Shown here: positions 55,897 to 64,000 of the stretch, one piece after another
Position numbering within the stretch: position 1 is the stretch's first letter
Layout: each line of letters starts with the position of its first letter
NCBI RefSeq assembly: GCF_000499845.2
Contig: NW_027174116.1
Location: 1 to 64,000, forward strand
Length of the DNA: 64,000 nucleotides
Source of the DNA: Phaseolus vulgaris
Taxonomy: Eukaryota; Streptophyta; Magnoliopsida; Fabales; Fabaceae
Direction: 5' to 3'
Program-made: the position numbers and the translations under genes
Notes under the pieces: model-generated
The model's input: only the letters and a program-made list of their open reading frames with translations
The model's database searches: none
What the model was told of the DNA's origin: nothing

Positions 55897-56475
55897 TGTG
55901 GTATCAAGAGTTTAGGTGTGTTCTTGTTTAATTTTTGAGTTGTGTAGCACTTTAATTTCAACAGCTCTTTAATTTCTTGCAATTTAAGGTTCTATTTTAG
56001 GCTTATTTGAGTATTGCTTGCTGTTTTAATTTTTGTGCCTATCATATGTTTGAGTATTTTCCTTTTTGAATCCATGCAAGTTTTGTCTTAGTCTTGTTTT
56101 TCCATAATTGTCATCACTTCTAGTAGTACTTTTATTGCTTTTGATTGTTTCTTGCTTTAGTGTCATATAATTTTCTGAAATTATGGATTTGTGATATTCA
56201 AAGTGTTAGAAAAAAGTAGAAAAAAGAATTACTCAAAAATTCAAAGTACACAAAAAATGATAAATAAAATACAAAAAGTGTACAATTTTGCCGAAAAGAA
56301 TACGGTAATCTGGCAGCGATTTTGAAAAATTTATCTCAATTAATTGGCTTACTGTTTTTAATTGATTCCAGTGCCATTATTGAGCTAACATCTTGAAGTT
56401 TCTGTGGTTTAAATTTCATAATCTAGTTCGCTCTATATCATTCCAGTTAAATAAGTGAAAATCAAACACAGTTTG
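55897..56475 (+). other. Primer-binding site and 5' leader of family B (right copy)
   Basis: TGGTATCAAGAGTTT at 55899-55913 fits a site for initiator methionine tRNA with a small mismatch. The AT-rich leader has no coding frame; gag would begin after the point where F is inserted. Confidence 0.7.
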
Positions 56476-57250
56476 TGTACCGCCCTAGTGGTCGGGTGTG
56501 ATGACGTGGCATCCTGCTACAGTATAGGCGTGTTGACAAGGCGCCAGGCTGGCAGAAGGGAAGGTGGTCGCCAGTTGTTATATTGGCGTGTTCCGATTTC
56601 CAGCTTACCAGAATCAGCGATTGCCAGGTTAAAGATGAAGTCGCCAGATGTAGATTCAGGCGAACTAGTCATTGGAGATCGCCAGAGCAAGCACATCGCC
56701 GAAGATGAAGGAGAAGCAGATTATGAAGGCGGCCGGCGAGACCACAGGGAAGGTGTATGAAGACTCCTAACTCGCCAGTTCCAGTAGAGATCGCACTCCC
56801 AATTAGCTATGCACTGGGCAGTACCATGCATAAGTAACTTAGCCAAAATGAGAGTAGAAGCAGCGCCAAGTCAGGGAACCTCCAGATGATGGCACGTGTA
56901 CAGTTGGATGCGAGCCACGTGCCCAAGTCTGTAACTGCCAGGAGAGAGAAAGCTACCAGGTATATAAGAGTTCTTAACAAACTTTCTGAGGTACGCACGT
57001 TCAGTTTATGCACTTTAAGCTTGCGAGTGATAGAGCTGACTGTGAGAGAGGATTTGCACGGTTCTTGTTCTCTTAGTATTTGGTGATACCGCCACTGACT
57101 TGAGCGTCGGAGTGCGATCGGCCGCAGCGCGGTACTGTTTCTTTGCAGGTTCTTGAGGTAGATCCCGGAGAGGAACGGAGGTGAGAAGCGGTGCGCACGT
57201 CGATCCATTGACGAGGCAGTTTCCAGCGTTCCGGTCAACAGGCAGGATCA
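56476..57250 (+). repeat. 5' LTR of F (775 bp)
   Basis: TGTACCGCCC...GGATCA. G-boxes at 56893-56898 and 56916-56921, TATATAAG at 56961-56968, same spacing as in the sister copies. Confidence 0.94.
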
Positions 57251-57252
57251 TC

Positions 57253-57271
57253 AGGCGCCCACCGTGGGGCC
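57253..57271 (+). other. Primer-binding site of F
   Basis: AGGCGCCCACCGTGGGGCC two bases after the LTR, with the same first-base change as C and D. A leader of about 390 bp follows. Confidence 0.7.
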
Positions 57272-57657
57272 GTGTAAAACTTGCTCCCATCCACAGCGCG
57301 AGTTCTTGGAAGTTTTCGAAGTTTTCTGCGTGGTTGTGTGCTGGTGCAACCATCGTTCGCGGTTTGTCTGAGTTTCGTTCGGTGAGTTTGCGTTTTGTAC
57401 CGTTCGTTTGGCTTTTCGATCGGTGGAGTGAGGTTTTCTGCTGCTTACGCGCAATCTGTTTGGTGGAAATTCGAGTTCTTTCGCTCGTTTGGTTGTCCGC
57501 GGGGAAACGTTGGTTTCTGGTGAAGTTGTGGTTTTCTTCGAAGGTTTACGGTGTTCTTGAATTTTCTTGCGTAGTTTCGCGCTGTTTTCTCCGATTGATC
57601 GCTGATTCGATCGTGGTTGAAGTGTTGTTCGCTGCATTCCTGTGATTCACTGAAGTT

Positions 57658-60600
57658 CATGAGAAAAATGAGAAGCAATCGTTCAAGCCCCGTGGCGCCT
57701 GTCGCTGCTGAAGGCGACGCCGCCATGACCATGGCGCAGATGGCGGAGATGATGCGCTCGTTGCAGGCAACTGTAGAAGCGAGCAGGCGAGAATACATGA
57801 GGACCTGGTCGCCTCTCGCGCCAGGAACGAGGAGCTTAGCAAGGTGACTGAGGAGCTGCGTCAAGCTCTTCGGGAGCAGCAAGGACGTTCTTCTGCTGAA
57901 GAGGTGGCGCCGTCGACGCCACCCCGTGTTTTCCCAATGCCTTTTGTTCAGGCGATTACTGATACGCCTATTCCCACGAGCGTGGTTCCGGTTAAGGTTG
58001 TCTTTACCGGCGTGGAGGATCCAGAGGCTCATCTGACCACGTTCCACACGCAGATGATGCTGACGGGAGGGTCAGACGCTGTCTACTGCAAGATGTTCGT
58101 GAGTACGCTCCAGGGAACGGCGATGGAGTGGTTTGTGAGCCTGCCTAACGGCCACATAACCAATTTTCAACAGTTCTCGAAGATCTTTGTCGAGCAGTAC
58201 ATCGTGAATAAGGCACCGCCCAGGGTGTCTTATGATCTGTTTGATATAAGGCAGTACCATGCGGAGTCCCTCAGAGACTACCTGAATCGCTTTGGAGCGC
58301 AGATGGTCAGATCGCCGGCCAAGGATGAAGAAATGCTGGTCTATGCCTTCAAGAAGGGCGTGCAGCCGGGACCATTTTGCGAGGCCTTGATCAGGGCTCA
58401 TCCAGCGACGTTTGCTGAAGTCAGGCGACTTGCGGTGGCTCACATCGCCGACGAGAGTGAAGTCGCCGAGAAGAGAGGCAGCGTGGCTCCCGCCAGGCCA
58501 CGCGCCCAGACCAGGATCCAGCCGCAGAGGGTGCTGGAAACAGCGGCGGCGGCCAGGAAGGACCAAAGGACTCGCCATCCTTACGACAGGAGGAACAAGG
58601 GGAGGAGCCAGGGGCGCCAGCAACCAGCACGCCGGGAATACAATCGCCCGCCTAAGCACAAGTTTGTCATGGGGTTAGCGGATCTAATCGCCATTCCTAA
58701 TATCTCTGCTAGGTTGAAAACGCCTGAGAAGGTGGGCGACAAGGTGCTGGGGTCAAAGCCGGATGCCTGGTGCGAGTTCCACCAGTGTTTTGGCCACACT
58801 TTGGACTCGTGTTTGTCTTTGGGATATCAGCTCGACGATCTGGTTAAGAGCGGGTTCCTAAATGACTATCTGCTGGACAGGAGGACGGGGGGAGCGTCGA
58901 GTTCCCAGCCAGCAGGTGGAGAAGCCCAGCAACACGAGATGCCGATCCACGGGGAGATCCACACCATAGCAGGGGGTTTCTCAAGTGGCGGATGCACCGC
59001 ATCGCAGAGGAAGAAGTACGCGCGATCGGTGATGACAGTGGACATGTTTGAAGATCACTCGCCGGAAATGGACATTACGTTCACCAAGCAGGATCTTCGG
59101 GACGTTGTGCCTCATGACAACGATCCCATAGTTATTTCGTTGGTTACGGCGGGGAGGAAGGTCCACAGAGTTCTGGTGGACCAAGGAAGCTCGGCAGACG
59201 TGATGTTCTGGCCGACTTTCACGCAGTTGGAGTTGCCCCTTGACCAGCTAAGGCCCTATGGAGGGTGCCTATATGGGTTCGCTGGTGACCAGGTGGAGGT
59301 CAGGGGGTACATTGAGCTGAGAACCACGTTTACAGATGAGGCTGGGTCGAGGACGGAGAAAATCAAGTACCTCGTCGTAAACGCCCCCTCAGCATATAAC
59401 ATCCTGTTGGGAAGGCCCACGCTTAACAGGATAGGCGCCATTCCGTCGACTCGGCACATGAAGGTAAAGTTGCCGTCCATGGAAGGGGTGGTGATCACGA
59501 TTAAGTCTGATCAGAAAGAAGCGAAAAGGTGCTATGAGAATAGCCTGAAAAACAAAAGATCAGTGAGTTATGTAACAACCACCCCACCTCCTGATGTAAA
59601 GCCTAGATCGACGGTAACGGAGGAGGCCGCCAGAAGAGATGTAGAGATGGTAGACGCTGAGCTGGGCGAGAGGAATGCTGGCCTGGAGGAGGAAGAGGCG
59701 CGGAATCGCCCTGAGGAAGCAAGGGAGCAGGGAATCGCCAGGGCGGTGATCGCCAGAGAATCCAGGCCCAAACCTGTCGAGCAGTGGCTCGAAAAGGAGA
59801 TCGGAGGAAAAATCTTCAAGCTGGGAAGATCTCTGGAGGTCGATCTCCAGGACCAGATCGCCAAGGTGATTGAGCGGCATCTTGACGCGTTTGCATGGTC
59901 CGCTTCGGACATGCCCGGGATTGATCCCGACTTCTTGTGCCATCATCTGGCGATGGACAATTTGGTGAGACCGGTGCGACAAAGGAGAAGAAAGTTCAAC
60001 GAGGAGAGGAGGTACCCTGAATGGCTGGCAAATGTCGTGCTGGTGAAGAAGAGTAACGGGAAATGGCGCATGTGCGTCGATTTCACCGTCCTGAACAAAG
60101 CTTGCCCAAAGGATTCGTATCCTTTACCAAGCATTGATGCCCTGGTTGATAGTGCTGCAGAGTGTAAGTTGCTGAGTTTCCTGGATGCCTTCTCAGGATA
60201 TAATCAGATCAAGATGCATCCCATGGATGAAGAGAAAACAGCCTTCATGACGGAGAGATCGTGCTACTGCTATAAGGTGATGCCGTTTGGGCTGAAGAAC
60301 GCGGGGGCCACGTACCAGAGGCTGATGGATCGAGTACTTGCACCAATGCTGGGAAGGAACGTGCAAACTTACGTCGATGACATGGTCGTGACCTCGCAGG
60401 AAAAAAGCAGGCACGTTGCAGACTTAGAAGAATTATTCACGACGATCGCCAAGTTCAAGTTAAAGCTCAATCCGGAGAAATGCATTTTCGGCGTGGAGGC
60501 TGGAAAGTTTTTGGGTTTCCTCTTGACTGAAAGAGGAATAGAAGCCAACCCGGACAAGTGTGCCGCCATCTTGGTGATGAGGAGCCCAGCTACGGTGAAA

Positions 60601-63018
60601 GAAGTCCAGCAGCTAACAGGTCGGATGGCAGCCCTATCTCGCTTCGTGTCAGCTAGCGGAGAAAAGGGACATCCCTATTTTCAGTGTCTGCGGCGCAATA
60701 ACAAGTTCGTTTGGACGAAAGAGTGCGAGGAGGCTTTCGTCAAACTAAAGGAGTATCTGGCGAGCCCGCCGGTTCTGTGCAAACCGCTGGTGGGGATCCC
60801 TCTCAGGTTGTATTTTGCTGTGACTGAGAGGGCGGTGAGTGCGGTGCTCGCCCAGGATCAAGATCAGGCTCAGAAGCCTATTTATTTTGTGAGCAAGGTG
60901 TTGCAGGGCCCAGAAACGAGATATCAGGCCCTGGAGAAGGCTGCGCTGGCTGTGGTGTTTTCGGCAAGGAGGTTGCGCCACTACTTCCACAGTTTCACAA
61001 TACTGGTGATGACTGACCTGCCCATCCAGAAAGTCTTGAAGAAACCCGACGTTGCGGGAAGGATGGTGAAGTGGGCGGTAGAGTTGTCAGAATTTGATAT
61101 TAAATATGAGCCTCGAGGCCCGATCAAGGGGCAAATCTTTGCAGATTTCGTGGTTGAGCTCTCATCAGAGGCGACGCGGGTTGAAGGAGACGATTTCCAT
61201 TGGGTACTTTCGGTGGATGGATCGTCGAACCAGCAGGGCAGCGGTGCTGGAGTCATATTGGAAGGGCCCAACGGCGTGCTGATCGAGCAATCTCTGAGGT
61301 TCGCCTTCAAGGCCAGCAACAATCAAGCAGAGTATGAGGCGCTGATCGCCGGAATTTTGCTGGCCAAGGAAATGGGAGCTAGGGTGCTGATGGCTAAGAG
61401 TGACTCGCTGCTAGTCACGGGGCAAGTAACAGGCGAGTTCCAGGCTAAAGATCCACAAATGGCGGCTTACTTGGCGTATGTGCAGGAATTGAAGAGTTCC
61501 TTTGCCTCCTTTGAAGTAGTACATGTGCCCAAAGAGCAGAATGCTCGAGCTGACTTGCTTGCTAAACTCGCCAGCTCAGGCAAGGGGGGTAGGCAGAGGA
61601 CGGTGATTCAAGAAAATCTGAAGACGCCAAGGGCATTTGTAGCAGATCACCTGGTCCTTCAGATAAGCAAGTCGACGGAGAGAGCAGCGAGAAGCCATAA
61701 GTCCTTGACGCAGGAAACTCTGAGATCGCCGAGAATTAGAGCATGTCGAGGAGAGAAGATGGACGTGATGCAGGTCTGCGCCGCCCATGAGCCAGACACT
61801 TGGATAACACAGTACAAGCGGTGCCTGGCAGATGGCCTCCTCCCGCTGGATCCGACAGAAGCTAGGAAGGTAAAGAAAAATTCCAGCAAGTACACATTGA
61901 TTGATGGCGATCTGTACAGGTTTGGGTTCACTCACCCACTCCTGGAATGTATACACGGCGAGAAGTGCACGAGAATCATGGGAGAGCTCCACGAAGGTAT
62001 ATGCGGAAGCCACGTCAGGGGTCGAGCTCTGGCCGCGAGAACTCTCCGTGCAGGCTACTACTGGCCATCCATGAGAGAAGATTGCAAGAAATATGCCCAA
62101 TGTTGTAAACAATGCCAGCAGCACGCCGATTGGCATAAGGCACCTCCCGAGGAGTTGAAGTCGATCTATAGCCCTTGGCCGTTTCATACTTGGGGAATCG
62201 ACATCCTGGGACCTTTCCCGATGGCGATCAGGCAGATGAAGTACTTGGTGGTGGCGATTGAGTATTTCACCAAGTGGATTGAAGCAGAACCAGTGGCCCA
62301 GATCACCGCACACAAGATCGAAGGTTTCGTGTGGAAAAACATCGTGTGCCGGTTTGGAGTGCCTAAACGCCTGGTGTCAGATAATGGGACGCAGTTTGCA
62401 AGCCACCTGTTGAAGAAGCTTTGTGAAGGGGTGGGAATTCAACAAGTGTTTGCATCCGTCGAGCACCCTCAGACAAATGGCCAGGTGGAGTCAGCTAATC
62501 GGGTGTTGCTGAGAGGTTTGAAGAGAAGGCTTGAGAAAGCCAAGGGAAGTTGGGCTGAGGAGGTGCCCCGTATAGTCTGGGCGTACCACACCACCGAGCA
62601 GTCAGGAACGCATGAGACCCCGTTCAGCTTGGTCTATGGGTGTGATGCCATGATTCCAGTAGAGATCCAGGAGAGCTCGCCGAGATTCCGGAACTTCGTG
62701 GAGGAAGACTCGAATGAAGAGAGAAGGCTGAACCTGGATCTACTAGATGAGGTCAGGGAAGAGGCGAGGTTGAAGGCGGAAGCCGTGAAGAGAAGGATTG
62801 AACGAAGATACAACTCAAAGGTGATGCCAAGGCAGTTTAGAGAAGGCGATATGGTGATGAGGAAGGCCCACCAGTACGAGATGGAGAATAAACTGTCACC
62901 CAAGTGGACTGGACCGTTCAGAATAACCGAGGCGCTCGGGAACGGAGCTTACCGCTTAGAAACGCTGGAAGGAGGGGCGATTCCTCGCACCTGGAACGCC
63001 ACACACCTGAAGTTGTAG
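57658..63018 (+). pseudogene. gag-pol of F, longest in the window, with early frameshift and RT deletion
   Basis: ATG at 57658 (MRKMRSNRSSPVAP). Relative to C, 10 bp are missing at about 57780 (after VEAS), shifting the frame. From 57844 to the TAG at 63016 one frame of 1724 codons is open. Counting from 57844: gag core about 65-190, protease DQGSS with Asp446, RT YVDD at 843-846, Ty3-type RNase H about 960-1070, archaeal-type RNase H about 1110-1240, integrase HHCC about 1370-1420 and D1453, D1513, E1549 (D,D35E). A 60-bp in-frame deletion at about 60015 removes 20 residues at the RT N-terminus (between EERR and YPEWLANVV). The stop comes three codons early. All active-site motifs remain, but the frameshift and RT deletion make an autonomous copy unlikely. 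Confidence 0.92.
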
Positions 63019-63278
63019 TATAGTTAAGAGCTTTGTAAGTAAAGACAAACACAAAGGTTATATTACAATGTCTCTGTTAAAACAGTTTGAAGGGGGCACT
63101 CTTTTTTCCCTAAGGAGGGTTTTTAATGAGGCCACCCAATAAAAGAAGAGTTTTCGAAGTATAAGGCGTTTTCAGATTGCATGTGTGCTATTTTCAAAAA
63201 GTTTTGAAGAAAGACCTTGTCACTTGTACGTGATTTAAGGCAAGTAAAGATATATCGCGTGCTTTCTAATAAAGTTTT
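63019..63278 (+). other. Post-pol spacer of F
   Basis: Conserved in A2 (6055-6300) and C (17581-17830), with a TTTTTTCCCTAAGGAGGG..AATAAA segment that could serve in 3' end formation of a shorter RNA. No gene. Confidence 0.4.
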
Positions 63279-64000
63279 TAAGCCCTCATCGTTTTTCGGC
63301 GATTGGAGGCAGCAGTTAAAGTTTTTAAGCCCTCATCGTTTTTCGGTGATTGGAGGCAGCAGTTAAAGTTTTTAAGTCCTCATCGTTTTTGGCGATCGGA
63401 GGCACCAGTTGAAAGACCTCAATGCCCTCGCGCGTCCTGAGGCAAGAAAAAGACCTCCTCGCCGTCGAGCGAGTGGAGGCGAGAAAGAGAAAAAGTCCTC
63501 CGTGTTTCTGGGGGCGAGAAGATGTAACCCCTGGGGCAATGTAGAGGCAAGATAAAGACCTCCTCGCCGTCGAGCGAGCGCAGGCGAGAAAGAGAAAAGG
63601 TCCTCAGTGCATCCAGGGGAGAGGAGATGTACACCCTGGGCAAGTTGAGGCACCAGATAAAGTCCTTCTCGTCGTTGAGCGAGTACGGGCAAGATAAAGA
63701 CCTCCTCGCCGTCGAGCGAGCGCAGGCGAGAAAGAGAAAAGGTCCTCAGTGCATCCAAGGGAGAGGAGATGTACACCCTGGGCAAGTTGAGGCACCAGAT
63801 AAAGTCCTTCTCGTCGTTGAGCGAGTACGGGCAAGATAAAGACCTCCTCGCCGTCGAGCGAGCGCAGGCGAGAAAGAGAAAAGGTCCTCAGTGCATCCAG
63901 GGGGGAGGAGATGTACCCCCTGGGCAAGTTGAGGCACCAGATAAAGTCCTTCTCGCCGTTGAGCGAGTTCAGGCGAGTTAAAGACCTTCTCGCTTACATG
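63279..64000 (+). repeat. Hairpin repeat array of F, 142-bp higher-order unit
   Basis: Units beginning at 63556, 63698 and 63840 repeat every 142 bp, each with CTCGCCGTCGAGCGAG and a CTCGTCGTTGAGCGAG element. Since 142 is not a multiple of three the frame changes from unit to unit, unlike the 141-bp unit of C. The array continues past the window end. Confidence 0.85.

Larger units (their letters stand above)
54917..56475 (+). mobile_element. Family B, right copy: pol end, LTR, primer-binding site and 5' leader
   Basis: Continuing from 31683, the end of pol (54917-55064, GQSPPQRLTRSMFKALGARG, stop at about 55063) is followed by a polypurine tract GGATGGGGGG (55127-55135), an LTR, an iMet-type primer-binding site (TGGTATCAAGAG at 55899) and the 5' leader, cut at 56475 by F. 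An LTR with pol on one side and a primer site plus leader on the other is an internal-LTR-internal order, not a normal 3' end. Confidence 0.8.
56476..64000 (+). mobile_element. Tat element F (family A), 5' LTR to hairpin array, running off the window
   Basis: F shows a 5' LTR, primer-binding site, nearly continuous gag-pol and the hairpin array; the antisense gene and 3' LTR lie outside. It is inserted in the family B leader, with GTTTG (56471-56475) as the left flank to be compared with the unseen right flank. Confidence 0.92.

Overview
The window is a stack of nested Ty3/gypsy LTR retrotransposons from a flowering-plant genome. I find no host gene, tRNA or rRNA. The evidence is LTRs with TG...CA ends, primer-binding sites, polypurine tracts, gag-pol reading frames with the D,D35E integrase signature, and exact 5-bp target duplications. 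Plant promoter elements (CACGTG G-boxes, TATATAAG) and GT-AG introns agree. A phaseoloid legume is my best guess from the look of one LTR type, but this is weak. The setting looks like repeat-rich, probably pericentromeric DNA.

Most of the DNA belongs to one lineage, Tat: gag, protease (PR), reverse transcriptase (RT), an ordinary RNase H, a second archaeal-type RNase H and integrase (IN), then a long 3' region carrying an extra gene on the opposite strand. Family A (about 777-bp LTRs) has five copies: A1 (1-1460, 3' end), A2 (3451-11577, 5' truncated), C (12032-23095, both LTRs, TSD CCTAT), D (31684-54916, minus strand) and F (56476 to the window end). Relatives are Tat-2 (23371-29695), Tat-3 (30570-31636) and E (42028-53380, TSD GTGGT), which sits inside the gag of D. 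A second gypsy family, B (iMet-type primer site), is the older substrate. It is seen minus-strand at 1461-3450, 11578-12031 and 23096-23370, and plus-strand at 31637-31683 and 54917-56475. A lone LTR of a third type fills 29697-30569.

In each better-preserved Tat element the sense strand encodes gag-pol from the 5' LTR. The opposite strand encodes a PF04195-like (Transposase_28) protein followed by a proline-rich linker and a long coiled coil. The two reading frames are joined by a GT-AG intron of 178-184 nt that keeps frame in all five copies where both exons are present, and most copies also have a 5'UTR intron. In C the spliced frame is open for 818 codons. Element E carries two diverged antisense genes.

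Between pol and the antisense gene of families A and Tat-2 lies an array of short hairpins whose stems are kept while the loops vary. Family A LTRs carry two G-boxes at fixed distances from the TATA box. LTR divergence judged by eye gives the order E (youngest), then D, then C. E and C, although framed by exact target duplications, have lost large parts of pol, which points to mobilisation in trans or to later deletion.
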